From Leuctra nigra (taxonomy: Eukaryota > Arthropoda > Insecta > Plecoptera > Leuctridae), in contig OW203764.1 in assembly GCA_934045905.1 (NCBI GenBank), positions 20,513,685 to 20,577,684 of the forward strand: a DNA stretch of 64,000 nt, given 5' to 3'. Position 1 is the first letter of the stretch; every line of letters starts with the position of its first letter. Both the position numbers and the translations under genes were made by a program. Positions 1 to 11,589 of this stretch are shown here, in pieces. Under the pieces are notes generated by a model. It made no database searches. It was not told the origin of the DNA and saw only the letters and a list, made by a program, of their open reading frames with translations.

Positions 1-957
1 CAGTATCACTAAACAAGTTAAGATGTTGGAACGTTAGTGAACAAAGACTTTCGATCATACAATCAACTCAGATTTTCAACTTCATCGTAATTTTCAATTC
101 CGTTTACAATAAACGAGCAATAGAGCAATAACTGAACAATAGTTTCGAATCCTGCTTTGAGAATCGTCTTGGTGCATGAAATATTAATACTCGGAAGGAG
201 AATAGACGGCGTTGGCAAGGGTGGGTTTCGGCAGTGGCGCCATTCATACTGTTGATATAATAGGTGGAGAAAATAGGAACGAAAAAGTCACGTCAAAGGT
301 TAACCAAGAAAACTAAAAGGTTCCTGGAAAATTGTCGTCAATGGATTAATTATGAAGGTTCGATTATTATGAAATCAATCACTATAATATGCCAATTCTA
401 ACTTTGGACTAAATTTGAGGGTATTTTATGACAATTTTTATCAAATAGTTTCACGAAACGATTCCGTTGTTACGAGTAGTTACCAAATCAAATAACTTTA
501 GTGTAATGTAGCACACGCTTATTAACATTTTGTACAAAAGTAGCTTTTTAGCCGTGATAGAGAAGTTTGAGACTTGAAGTGTTAAAAAACTAAATTATTA
601 CGAATCATATACATTTTGACAATTACTATAGAAGCAAATAATAGGACCACGAGCGAGGTGTTCAGAAGAGAATTCGACAATTTCGTGACAATCATTGAGG
701 GTGGGGGAGCTTAAGGGTGTAACTTCGACTGTGAACATGAACAAGTGGTCAAATTTCTCATCATTTGCTGCTAAATACACAGGAAATGACAATGAAATTA
801 TATTCATTAAATACACATCATCTGGCATCAGAGAATAATAGAACTTTTCCAACAAATATCATAGAGCGCATTTAAGGGGTGTTATTTAATTTCAGCGATT
901 TTAGAACGTAGCTCTCGTATTGAATCCATTATATTTAGTGAAATTTAATTCATTTTT
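1..957. other. No gene seen
   Basis: AT-rich sequence with only short open frames of random appearance. No splice-bounded exon, RNA gene or clear repeat was recognised. Confidence 0.5.
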
Positions 958-1145
958 GTCGAGCTTGCTCTACAACTAGGCTACTAGCGCCGGCTCAGCT
1001 AAGAAGATAGATAGATGATATTATTGTAGACAGACGGTGGACGGTGGGAAAGAGGTATTGGCCTATTGTTATGGAACCTTCCCAACATTTACCTCGAGGC
1101 TGAGGTTAATCATGAAAATAATCTCAGTGAGGAAAGATGGCCGCG
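958..1145 (-). repeat. Degenerate SINE fragment (body only)
   Basis: It resembles the better-preserved tRNA-derived SINE at 31355-31632, sharing the blocks around ggtgggaaagaggtattgg, ccttcccaacatttacc and gatggccgcgg in the same order and orientation. The tRNA-like head with the B box is missing beyond position 1145, where the long foldback repeat soon begins. It is an old, truncated copy. Confidence 0.6.
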
Positions 1146-1170
1146 GAAATTTAACGCTGTTGAGATTCTT

Positions 1171-1945
1171 TTTAAGGTGGCGCGATCACTCGAAGTCATA
1201 GTCTCAGATCTTCATAATATTTTGTGTACTTATTGATAATCACGCCATACAAAATCCCTGAAAAAATTAAACACTTCTCGTGTCTAGTTTCTGAGATAAT
1301 TTGAGTTTTCTCCCCCATGTTATCTTATGGCAGCCAAGTAAAATCGTGTCATTTTTAAGCTAAAATGGAGTTCTAATTTTTTTGTACTGTTAGATTTTAA
1401 CAAAAAACTTTTTGTCTGGTAGACATATGGACATACTATCAGGAAAAAAATTGAAAACAATACCATCGTGTGCTATTTTAAAAGTTATTAACCAAATTCG
1501 AAATGATTTTCCCATACCTCCCATGTTAATTGTCTTTTGAGACACTTCTGTCTTTTGAGAATGATCAAAACCTTAACATGGGAGGTATAGGAAATAATTT
1601 CGAATTTAGTTAATAACTTTTAAAATAGCACACGATGGTATTGTTTTCAATTTTTTTCCTGATAGTATGTATTTCCTGATAGTATTTTTTTGTCTACCAG
1701 AAAAAAAGTTTTTTGTTAAAATCTAACGGTACAAAAAGATTAGAACTCAATTTTAGCTTAAAAATGACACGATTTTACTTGGCTGCCATAAGATAACATG
1801 GGGGAGAAAACTCAAATTATCTCAGAAACTAGACACGAGAAGTGTTTAATTTTTTCAGTGATTGTGTATGGCGTGATTATCAATAAGTACACAAAATATT
1901 ATGAAGATCTGAGACATTGACTTCGAGTGATCGCGCCACCTTAAA
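1171..1945. repeat. Long foldback repeat 1 (about 775 bp)
   Basis: The left arm (about 1171-1540) is the reverse complement of the right arm (about 1575-1945) with only a few mismatches. The outer ends read tttaaggtggcgcgatcact and its complement. The loop near 1540-1575 is short. A transcript from either strand would fold into one very long hairpin. No protein-coding frame of note is present; a short open frame at 1917-2105 is chance. It may be a foldback transposon, a MITE-like element or an inverted duplication. No target-site duplication was identified. Confidence 0.8.
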
Positions 1946-2064
1946 CATATCTAATTTGATGAAACTGATAATTTTGAAGATTTTTACTGAAATATTAAAA
2001 CTGTCTCTCACAGACCAAGTTGGTTCAGGCAATAACGAACTGAACTTTCAACTGCAGGAAGTTC

Positions 2065-2198
2065 CCTGGGGCCCTATTCTAGAACTTTTAAATTCCCAAT
2101 TCTGATGGAATTCCATTCCATGCAATGTTAATCCTTATGGCCGTGACCGGATTCCATCTGAATGGAATTGGGAAAACGTTCTAGAATAGGCCTCCTGG
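2065..2198. mobile_element. MITE with CCWGG...TATTCTAGAAC terminal repeats
   Basis: The left end CCTGGGGCCCTATTCTAGAAC and the right end, read in reverse complement, CCAGGAGGCCTATTCTAGAAC match at all but three of 21 positions. The interior is itself partly palindromic. A relative in the opposite orientation lies at 29327-29443, sharing the internal block ggccataaggattaacattg. About 134 bp with no coding capacity. No target-site duplication could be defined. Confidence 0.7.
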
Positions 2199-2289
2199 TT
2201 AGATTCCAGGGGTGATTCTAAATGATTGAGATTTTTCGTAGTTTTTCTCAATCGAGAGTTCAAATTATACTGCCAAAGTTTCATACTAA

Positions 2290-2395
2290 TATGCCACGAC
2301 CGCCTCCTTCCCACCGTCCGTCCTTATCCAATCTTCATCATCATCTCCCGATTATCTTCATAATCAATAATCATTAATTCATCACCAATAGCCTA
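2290..2395 (+). repeat. SINE fragment, opposite orientation
   Basis: gccacgaccgcctccttccc followed by a run similar to the 3' half of the SINE at 31355-31632, read on the other strand. It lacks the tRNA-like head. With the copy at 958-1145 it brackets foldback repeat 1 in inverted orientation. Confidence 0.55.
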
Positions 2396-2794
2396 GTTTC
2401 AAAACAATGCGATGTTACATACCACTAAAAGAACATTAATACAGTCAAATAAGCAATATTATATTAATTATTGGGAAAATCTTTTCATATTGCAGTTGGT
2501 ATTTATTATCATGATACAACTTTCATGGTTTTCATTAGAATGATGAGCAACAAATTCAAGGACGCTTTACAAGCTCATTTGCAGAATATAATCTTTTAAG
2601 AGGATTTTCCCCCATTCAAAATCATTAAAATAACAATAGCATAGAAATAAAATTATAATCGGGTTTAATCCAGTAACAAAATGAGACCTTAATATTGCAC
2701 ATGCTTTACATTTCTGAATAAATTAAAATACACATCCCAAATAAAATTAAAATCAATACAGTATGTGTAATTACTTTCAAATTAGAAAATACGT

Positions 2795-3473
2795 ATAATA
2801 GTCCAGTAATTCTATGGAAAAAATCAGCATAACCCACCACTAATTGCAACAGAAGCGTTTTTGGTGTCGTTCGATTCAGAAAAGTGTCCTCTATAACATA
2901 TCCAAAATCGACCAAAATCGCTGTACGGAAAAAGGGTTTTAATTACTTTTTAAGTTAATTTCCCATGTTAATTCCATCTTTCAAAAAAAATGTTTTTCAT
3001 TTAACTCCGATTTTGACAAAACTTGGCAGAATTCTTCACCATCCTAAATGAACACAAATAGCTCTCTGAGCGTTTTCCTCTAAATCTCATCGTTTGGGAA
3101 ATATGGACCTCGCAAAACTTCAAATTACATTCAAAGTGACTTAAATCTTCGAAAACATGACTTTTCAATGGGCCATATTTCCCAAACGTTGAGATTTAGA
3201 GGAAAACGCTCAGAGAGCTTTTTGTGTTCATTTAGGATGGTGAACAATTCTGTCAAGTTTCGTCAAAATCGAAGTTACATGAAAAAAAGGTTTTTTTGCA
3301 AGATGGAATTAACAATGGGAAATTAACGTAAAAAGTAATTAAAACCCTTTTTCCGTACAGCGATTTTGGTCGATTTTGGATATGTTGTAGAAGGCATTTT
3401 TCTGAATCGATTCATGTATTGAAACCTTCTGTTGCAATTAGTGGTGGGTATAATCACACAATTACTGGACTAT
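2795..3473. repeat. Long foldback repeat 2 (about 680 bp)
   Basis: Starting at atagtccagtaatt and ending at aattactggactat, the two halves are inverted copies at roughly 90% identity by eye. They include long matched blocks such as ccaaaatcgaccaaaatcgc and ctctgagcgttttcctctaa. The loop lies near 3120-3170. The 69-codon frame at 2706-2915 on the minus strand lies in the arm and is not a gene. Foldback transposon or inverted duplication; it is unrelated in sequence to repeat 1. Confidence 0.8.
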
Positions 3474-5543
3474 AAAGAAAGCCGATAGTTTCATCATAGA
3501 ATTGAAATCCCGTCCGAATTTAAACCTCTTGAATGTCCCTGCATCGGCTATTGTGATCCCCTTATTGAGGGATCAGAGAGTGTGAATGTAGTGTGGAGGG
3601 TGCTTATGACATCACAGAAGTTACACTTCCCACGCTATCTATATTGATACTATACTTCACACCTTGCCGGCTGCAATGTGCTTCTCTCGTTACAATACTT
3701 GTGTTGCTAACTCTTTTATTATATAGAGCAGTTTTCTCCTTTGCGCTTCGCAATACGAACGACTGAGCAGTTTTAAATTATGAGACACAATAACACAAAG
3801 GTCAGAGATATTATTTAATTTTTATATTGTTGAAAACTTTCTGTACTCATGATTAAAAATTGAAATTAACTCAAACCTACTCATTACTTATTATTTTAAT
3901 TTTATTTCAAGTCATTAATATGCCCAATTTTACATTTCGTTTATTTTCCACATGCATATCTTAGGGCTACTTTTACTTGATACTCTGAGGAAAAATACAA
4001 AATATTGCAAAAACTTGCTCTGTTGAAAGTCCAAATATTTTTTTTAGCAGGAAATCGCAAAATTTTCGGTAGGTATTTGTAATTTATAAAAATCTTCATC
4101 TTAAGGCCATTGTATATCACGTGACTATTCAACCAAAATGCCACAAATTTTCACTTGGAAGGGTTCAGTTTAGCAAATACTGCAAAAACTCATCAAGTTA
4201 GGACACATCTGTTGGAACTAATCTACGCAGAAAAGAACTGCGAAAAGAACACTTAATGATGATTTTACTTCCTTGCGCCTAAATATTCTCAAATCAAGAC
4301 CTGAAGTTTAAGCAAATCCTACGAGTTTCCAAAAACAGCAAACATTGCTCTAATAAAAAGGCACATATGCATCACAAACCTGACGCAATGTCAGAATGTA
4401 TAACATGCGCTCTTTCTTCCTCTTTCCAACGAAATGTTGAGATATTAATTATATCCACTATTATGAATGTAATATTTAAAATAACAGCACTGGGTTTTGA
4501 CAGCTTTCAAAAGCGTACGGATACACAAGATTTTAATTTTTTTATTATTAAAGCACCGCAAAATTAAATAATATTGAGTGCAAATATTGATAAGCTGTAT
4601 GCAGTGAATTTCCTTCAAAATTCACCTTGGATTACTCAACATGAACGATGTAAGGTATGTACTCATAGGTAACTATTTCTTTTGATCGGATGTAGATAAA
4701 TAAAGTCACGTGATATGATATGCAATGGCCTTAACTGAAAATAAATTAAACGACAAAAAACAGCTGAATCTAAAAATACATTTTGTCATAACTTTCAATA
4801 TGAACCAGATTATTTTGTGTAGTAGGTAAAATGCCAAAACTAACACATGTTAAAAATCGATGTCCCTTAGGCCCTTTGCGTGTATAATGTTTGTCCACCT
4901 TCTAATTATTACCGGCGAGTTTGTTGGCTGTCAACTGGAACTAAGGGGGCTGTGGTTGCATGCTACGTTCCATTGTTGCAGGGCTCAGGTGCAGAACAAG
5001 GGTGGCGGTGACTCAGACTGCGCTAGTCAACACAAGAACAATGATTTATGAGAAATCAAATACAATTAGGGTAAATTGTTGCTGAGACCACTTGAAAGAC
5101 ACCGAGAGGGGTGATATTGATTGAATCATATGTTTCGGGGAACGAAACGATAAATTATTATTACGAGTTAGAAAATATATAGGTACCTACTCATTAGGTA
5201 ATTCTGTGTCAAGATCTTAAGTGCCTAAATGTCCATAATTTTTCTAATAAATCAGTCATAAAATTGAAAGAGTTGTTGTTATTTAAAAAAAAAATGTTAA
5301 TTTTGAATAAATCATTTTTTTTTAATTGTAAATTCTACACAATATAAGAGTACTTCTAGCAAGTTAATCCAAGGTCCTGTCTTTACCATCTGAATCCTGC
5401 TAATTGTAAATGGGATTATATATTATATAAATAAGGTCCATTCTTGAGTATTATCTTGTAAAGAGCGCAAAATATCCAACCCCCATTCGAGTTTTTCACT
5501 TTAAAGCGGGGTTTTGAAAACTAAAAGTTGTAAAAACGCACAC
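3474..5543. other. No gene recognised
   Basis: Mostly AT-rich noncoding sequence. A 63-codon frame at 4860-5051 (+) begins with a hydrophobic stretch resembling a signal peptide (MSLRPFACIMFVHLLIITG) and is somewhat richer in GC than its surroundings. No downstream exon or homologue could be recognised, so it is not called as a gene. Confidence 0.4.
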
Positions 5544-5546
5544 TTA

Positions 5547-5693
5547 GGGCCAGTCTTTCAATACTCTGCTAACTTTTAAAAGGTTGATTAGAACTGTATT
5601 GTCATGGCAACAACCAATGACATTCCTAGAATGACCACTAACTAACTGTTCAGAGCTTATTGAGACTTTAGCAGAGTATTGAAAGACCGGGCC
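5547..5693. mobile_element. MITE with TTA target duplication (PIF/Harbinger-like)
   Basis: The 147-bp element starts GGGCCAGTCTTTCAATACTC and ends with the near-perfect inverse, GAGTATTGAAAGACCGGGCC. It is flanked by TTA at 5544-5546 and 5694-5696. A 3-bp TWA duplication and GGGCC-type ends are typical of PIF/Harbinger transposons. It contains no transposase, so it is nonautonomous. Confidence 0.75.
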
Positions 5694-5696
5694 TTA

Positions 5697-8194
5697 GTCC
5701 ATTACCTAACAAATTGAACCAATTTTAAACCATAATTAGTGTGTGTTATCGCTCATAACTTCTCGGCTATAAACGCGTTTTCCTAGTTTATCCCATTTCA
5801 TAGCTTCCATCCCGCTGCAATCCCCGATTCATAGCAGCAGTTTCAATAGTGCATTTGATGCCATCGTCAGATGTCGTCTGTTGTAATGGCAATCGGGCCA
5901 TTAGTGATCGACTCATTTATTAACCAACTGATTGACGTGCTGTCAATCTAAATCCCGGTGACCATTGTTGAAATTTCCGAACAAGTTGGGTTACAGAATG
6001 CTAATACAATACTTACGAAGAGAACGGTATTGTCAGATGGTTATTTATTCATGGTCCAAAACATTGCCCTACGCGATGGTCAAAGCCGCAGGCACGTAAT
6101 TCACTGGAACATGGAGCATGGAACAAGGAACAAGGAACATGAACATGGATGCTGGAGCATGTAAATCACAAGCATTCCTTAGGATTATCAAATATAAAGG
6201 TGTGATCAAGCAGCGGATCCGAAGAACAAAAGACACAATTGAAATGTGAATCTTAGCCAGGGGTAGGTCCAGAGGTGGATGAGGCAATACCCCCCCCCCC
6301 CCCTCTCTTGAAATCTTAAAATACTTAAATAAATCTACCTTCTCCGGCCCAGTAACAAGCCAAGGTGACTTCGATAGATGTAATAACGATTGAAGATGCT
6401 CTGAATTGATGTAATATTCTAATTTTCTAGACCAAAGATATAACGCATTGTCTCAAATTTACCTTATCCCACCTTATCATCAGTGACTTTGCTATTATGT
6501 CCAACCGACCAAAATTGATGATTTTTGACGAACCTGAATCTGATCCAAACCCTGATTAATAATTTTAGTAAACAACACACTTCGTTAGACATTACCACAA
6601 CCTTTATTAATTTCAATTGTCCCTGAACTGGTACCATACGCAACTATTCTCTATTTGAATTGTAACTGTAAATTTATAATGAACTATTTAAACACAATTC
6701 TATTATCGTAATTTTCGTATTTTCGTTCTTTCGTATTTATCTATGAACACTAGAGTATTCGTAATATCTTTGGTGAAACTTAGTAGTGACAAAGTCTCAA
6801 ATTATTCGATGTTGTATTGAAATTATGAATTTTGTTCCATAATTTAAAATTGCCGCTCGAAAGTTGATGTTTTTTGAAAATATAGTATAAATATGTTCAA
6901 TCGTCAGTGTTAAATTTTCTATAAGACAATTCGAGCGGATGTTCTTTGGTGTACCAATCGTCTGGCCTGTACATTGACGCTCGTGTATCCCAATTATCAC
7001 TGCCTTCTGTATGTCCTCAGCTACTGACAGTGCAGCGACATAACTTTTTAGTAAGCCGTGCCTAAGACGTTGCGTAATGTCAACAAATACCTGTCAAAAA
7101 TGTACGTAATATTGATTTTTTCTAAAATAAACTTTTGTTGAAGATAAGCTCAATTGAGCAAACAGATTTTATCGCAGAATCGTCGAAACATTGTCGAAAC
7201 TAAGTGAGTATTATTAAATGTCGTGAATCTATACGCGATTATACGCGAGAATATTGTGATTGACAGTGTTTTGATGCCTTCTGAAAATCGAAACCATAAC
7301 CAATAATTTTATTAAATCTTATTACGTGAAATACATTTAAACTTGCCTTAAACGTATACTTGAATCGGCTAATCCCCATTTTTATTGTTTCGAACGTATT
7401 TGAAACATCTGGGTAGACATTCTTTAATATCGAAATCACTTGGCCACACACTAAATTTAGGAAGATTTTGGTGTACTGGAGATGGATGGAGGGTCTTTGT
7501 TGACTGTATAGAAGATGTATTACATATTTTTGTATATACAATTAAACACAGTAATTAAATACAGAAACAGTAAATACAGTAAATTTCATGGGCCAAGTTT
7601 TGGGCAAGTTTTGGGCCCCACATTATTAAGATATTCTGCAGTGTAGACGGCCATGATGATGGAATAATGTTGATAACTTGATTGGGAAATAATTATTATG
7701 ATGAAGAGCTCGCACTCACGCTAAGGGTTTATTGATATTGCATGCACTTCCGGTTGCCGGCACATGGCGCACCCCAAGTATATCCGGTCGGTAATTGTTG
7801 ATAAGAAATCAGATCACGAACCACATCAGGCACTTCCGGTTCAACAAGTGTTTTATAAATAAAGAGAGTGATAATTGAGCAGTACCTACCTAAGCACATT
7901 CGGAATATAATTATGTTATCAGAATTAAAAAAGTTATTCAAATCAGAATATTATTCAGAATTATTCAAAGTTTTGGTATTTACTATTTCTTCATGTTTTT
8001 TTCAGTAATTGTTCTGAGGAAGATTTTGATATGAAAATCGAAACTGTTGACAAAAATAAATAAATCATTTTACAAAAAAAACATGACGAAATATCCCAAA
8101 ACTTTGAATTGCTTTAATAATAATAATAGTCATGAATCTTTAAAAACATGTTATCAAAATATTGTCAGGTAAAATACGAGATTTTTGTTTCATA
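5697..8194. other. Noncoding stretch with low-complexity tracts
   Basis: Contains a GGAACAAGGAACATG-type short repeat near 6110-6155 and a run of 14 C at 6290-6303. A minus-strand frame at 7729-7941 ends in a conserved-looking segment (LPTGYTWGAPCAGNRKC) in a slightly GC-richer patch. I cannot assign it to a family and do not call it a gene. Confidence 0.4.
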
Positions 8195-8550
8195 CGTTAT
8201 GTGTCTTTATTTGCATTGAAATTATAGGTACAATACAATACAAACAGGCGATATTCAGACATTGGGCCTGATCTTCCATATAACCTTTACTTTACCTATA
8301 CCTAATAATAATATCTATGAATACATAACAATTTGTAGCACTCAGTAATTGACTTAGATTAAATAAAATTAAATTAAAATTAAATAAATACTAAACATAA
8401 GAAAATTTGAGATACTGGAATCAAGTAATATAATATTATCCTAATATGGATAATAATAGTAGGTAAAAAATATAAAAATATCTTAATTATTTGTAGGCAG
8501 TACATGTACATTGTTATAATGTTAATAATGATGAACAGTCAGTCGATAAT

Positions 8551-11500
8551 TCAATACAATGCCATGAATAACAAGAATAGCAAGTAAAAATAAATTGACA
8601 TATATAAGACAGGCCAGAGAGGTCTTTTATATTTTGGCAACTCTTTTAGGACTATTTTTTTCTCTTGTCCTCTCAGCAATAAAGCTTTATATTCAGATTT
8701 AAAAATTAATACGGACGAGGTATCTTTTAAGGTTGATGGTAAATTATTCCATATCCTCGGTCCATTGATAGAAAAAGAAGAGGAGGATACAGAGTTGTGA
8801 TGATTGAAAACCAGGTTATTATTTTGTCGTGTATGGTGATTATGTAAATCTCTAGAGAGTTGAATTTTATCATAAAGATAGGCTGGTGACTTGGTATTTA
8901 TCAATTTATGCATAAAAGTTGCAAGATGTAGTATTCTGCGGTTTTCCATGTTTAACCAGCCAAGTTTGATAAGATGAGGAGAGATCTGTTCCCTGAAGGG
9001 TGTATTTAATATGAAACGTACACATGAATTCTGTATTTTTTGTATGCGCTGGGACGTGGTTTTGTTTATTCCCATGTATACTGCATCACAAAAGTCAAAA
9101 ATCGATAGAACTAGAGATTCAGCAAGAAGTTTCTTAGTATTTATAGGTAAGTATTTCTTAAATCTGTTGAGGTATCTAATAACACCGAAAGCTTTATTGC
9201 AGCACTTATCTACATGAACCTTCCAGGTCATATCCGTATCGAACCAAACACCTAGATTCCTGGCATTATCAACCTTTTTGATGACTACCTGGCCTAATCT
9301 CACCATTTGGTTGATGTCATCGATTTTATCTAGGGCCTTTACACTGTTTGGCTTACCTAAAGGTACCAATATTGACTTTGTAGGGTTAAGTCGTAGGCCA
9401 TTTTTTTTAGAATAGATCTCAATTGAAGCCAAGTCTTTGTTGAGCTCCTCTATGCTTTTGAGAATGTTTTTGACATCATTACATGAGATAAATAATTGTA
9501 GATCATCTGCATATTGGCAGACTTTGGTATGATCTACCACAGTAGGTAGATCATGCACATGTAAATTAAAAAGAAGTGGGCCTAATATGGATCCTTGGGG
9601 TACCCCATTAGCAATAGTGAGTAATTTGCTCTGTAAAGCAGATCCATTTGCTTCAACCTTGACTACTTGTTGTCTGTTTTCTAAATAGCTAGTGAAGAAT
9701 TTGTTTGTAAGATTAGAAAAGCCTAGCGCTCTTAGTTTGGCTAGCAGTAGTCGATGGTGAATAGTATCAAAGGCTTTCGAATAATCAAGTAAGGTGAGCA
9801 AGCAGATACCCTTGTTTGACATGTTGTGCAAAATCTCATCCGACATATCAAGTAAAGATGTAGTACAGCTGTATCCTGTCCTGAAACCGGACTGTTCTCT
9901 AGGAATTATATTATTTTCTTCAACATATCCTATTGTTTGCTGATACACTATCTTTTCCAAGATTTTCGAGAATGTTGGGAGGATGCTAACTGGTCTCAGA
10001 TCGGTTATTTGAAGAGGGTTTGCTACCTTTGGAAGGGGAATTACAATTGCAATTTTCCATAGGTCAGGAAACGTTGATGACATTATTGCATAGTTAATGA
10101 TGTTTGTGATTACATTCAAACAGAAGGGGAGGACAAGTTTTATGATTGTGATATTAATATTATCAGTGCCAGTGGCTTTTGTTTCGATTTTACTAATGAT
10201 TTTACAGATTACATCCTGGTTTACTGGTTGTAGGTAAAATCGTTCCTCAGGTTCTAGGGCATTTAGCTCATCGATTTGATTTTGTATGTCTTTCTGGAAA
10301 TCTTGTGATGATCCTATCTGTATGAAGTGTAAGTTAAGTTCATTGGGGTCCGATAAGTGACCTGGTAGACTCTTATCTCCCTCCGATTTGGTCACATCAG
10401 ATTTCTTTAAAAAACTCCATTTATTTGAATTGTTTAATGAGTTCAGTTTGGTGAAATGCATTCTTTTTGCTGCCCCGATGTCACGATTTATCAAATTTCT
10501 TAGATTCCTATATGTATCCCAGTCAATGTTGTTCTTGGTCTTTCGGGCTTTAGCATGAGCTTTATCTTTTTCTCCAATTGCAATTATAATATCATCAGTC
10601 ATCCAGGGGGCGGGAGGTTTTGTAAATCTCTTCCTCGTCAGTGGCGCATGGTTATCAACAAGTTGTACAATTAATTTATTTAAAAGGGTCACCTTTTCAT
10701 TGATATCTGGAAGTTGGTCAATATCACCCCACTGAATTTCCTCTGCCTCTTTTTTAAACATCTCAACGTTAATCCCCTTGAGATTTCTGTATTCTATATA
10801 CTTCGGTTTTGTTTTCTGAACACCTATTTTATATCTGAAGTGTACTACATTATGGTCACCATGTCCCGGAGGTGCAAGCTGACCATGTGACATAAAGTGG
10901 TTGTTGTTACATAGTATTATGAGATCTAATATAGTTGCTGAGTTGTTAGTGATACGAGTAGGCGAGTCCACTATCTGTAGCATATCCAGGTTCTCCAGTG
11001 CATCTGATAGCATTCTTTTCTCGATCGTGTCATGTAACCAGTCTACATTCATATCCCCCAAGCAAATCACATGTTCATATTTATCTCTGGTTAGTTCTAA
11101 TAATTTTACACAGTTATGAACAGTTTCTGTACCTTCTCCTGGAGGTCTGTAAATTGTTAATAACGCAATTTTTATGTTTCTTATTGATAATTCAATTAAC
11201 ATGTACTCAAGAGTATTTCCCAGATCTTCCCTGATAATAATCGTTTCATACTTCAGATATGATCTGATATAAATGGCTAAGCCACCCCCTCTTTTCCGTT
11301 CCCGATCTTTGCGGACTAGTGCATATCCTGGTATGTGAATGCCTGGTATATCACCAGGTCTGAGCCAGGTTTCCGCCACACAGATCACATCAAAATTATT
11401 TTTCGTTACCATTAATTTAAACTCATCAACATTTCTAATTAGTGACCTTATATTAACATGACATATATTGAGGTACGATTTGCCTAATCTAAAAGAACTT

Positions 11501-11586
11501 TCTGTTACCTTGGGGCAAGTTATGTCTGCTTTTGCCTTACGTTTTGACTTTAATGTATTGTTTTTACGGAGAGCTGTGATTCTCCG
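8551..11586 (-). CDS. LINE ORF2: endonuclease/reverse transcriptase
   Basis: The frame is open from the codon after the ORF1 stop (11586). The first ATG is at 11412, but the coding-like sequence CHVNIRSL, typical of the endonuclease N-terminus, lies upstream of it, so translation probably begins before 11412 or continues from ORF1. Counting from 11412 there are 953 residues. An exonuclease-endonuclease-phosphatase domain occupies the first ~220 (VAETWL, GDMNVDW, SPTR, and the final GHGDHNVV). Reverse transcriptase follows, with QSGFRTGYSC, DYSKAFDTI, GVPQGSILGPLLF and the catalytic YADD at about 634-637. The C-terminus has the usual NGPRIWNNLP block. No stop codon or frameshift interrupts it, so the protein could be functional. 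Confidence 0.9.
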   Translation of the reverse strand, partial: RRITALRKNNTLKSKRKAKADITCPKVTESSFRLGKSYLNICHVNIRSLIRNVDEFKLMVTKNNFDVICVAETWLRPGDIPGIHIPGYALVRKDRERKRGGGLAIYIRSYLKYETIIIREDLGNTLEYMLIELSIRNIKIALLTIYRPPGEGTETVHNCVKLLELTRDKYEHVICLGDMNVDWLHDTIEKRMLSDALENLDMLQIVDSPTRITNNSATILDLIILCNNNHFMSHGQLAPPGHGDHNVVHFRYKIGVQKTKPKYIEYRNLKGINVEMFKKEAEEIQWGDIDQLPDINEKVTLLNKLIVQLVDNHAPLTRKRFTKPPAPWMTDDIIIAIGEKDKAHAKARKTKNNIDWDTYRNLRNLINRDIGAAKRMHFTKLNSLNNSNKWSFLKKSDVTKSEGDKSLPGHLSDPNELNLHFIQIGSSQDFQKDIQNQIDELNALEPEERFYLQPVNQDVICKIISKIETKATGTDNINITIIKLVLPFCLNVITNIINYAIMSSTFPDLWKIAIVIPLPKVANPLQITDLRPVSILPTFSKILEKIVYQQTIGYVEENNIIPREQSGFRTGYSCTTSLLDMSDEILHNMSNKGICLLTLLDYSKAFDTIHHRLLLAKLRALGFSNLTNKFFTSYLENRQQVVKVEANGSALQSKLLTIANGVPQGSILGPLLFNLHVHDLPTVVDHTKVCQYADDLQLFISCNDVKNILKSIEELNKDLASIEIYSKKNGLRLNPTKSILVPLGKPNSVKALDKIDDINQMVRLGQVVIKKVDNARNLGVWFDTDMTWKVHVDKCCNKAFGVIRYLNRFKKYLPINTKKLLAESLVLSIFDFCDAVYMGINKTTSQRIQKIQNSCVRFILNTPFREQISPHLIKLGWLNMENRRILHLATFMHKLINTKSPAYLYDKIQLSRDLHNHHTRQNNNLVFNHHNSVSSSSFSINGPRIWNNLPSTLKDTSSVLIFKSEYKALLLRGQEKKIVLKELPKYKRPLWPVLYMSIYFYLLFLLFMALY

Positions 11587-11589
11587 TCA
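11567..11589 (-). promoter_or_regulatory. In-frame UGA-CGG stop with immediate hairpin between ORF1 and ORF2
   Basis: On the minus strand the ORF1 stop reads TTG TGA CGG. The bases ACGGAGA (including the A of the stop) can pair with TCTCCGT seven or eight bases later, giving a 7-bp stem with loop ATCACAGC. ORF1 and ORF2 are in the same frame, with no further stop. UGA followed by CGG is a known stop-readthrough context. Readthrough, or termination with reinitiation, is therefore a candidate for ORF2 expression. This is inference from sequence only. Confidence 0.45.

Noticed and set aside
2706..2915. 69-codon minus-strand frame
   Set aside because: Lies in the arm of foldback repeat 2 and its mirror copy is not open, so there is no coding constraint.
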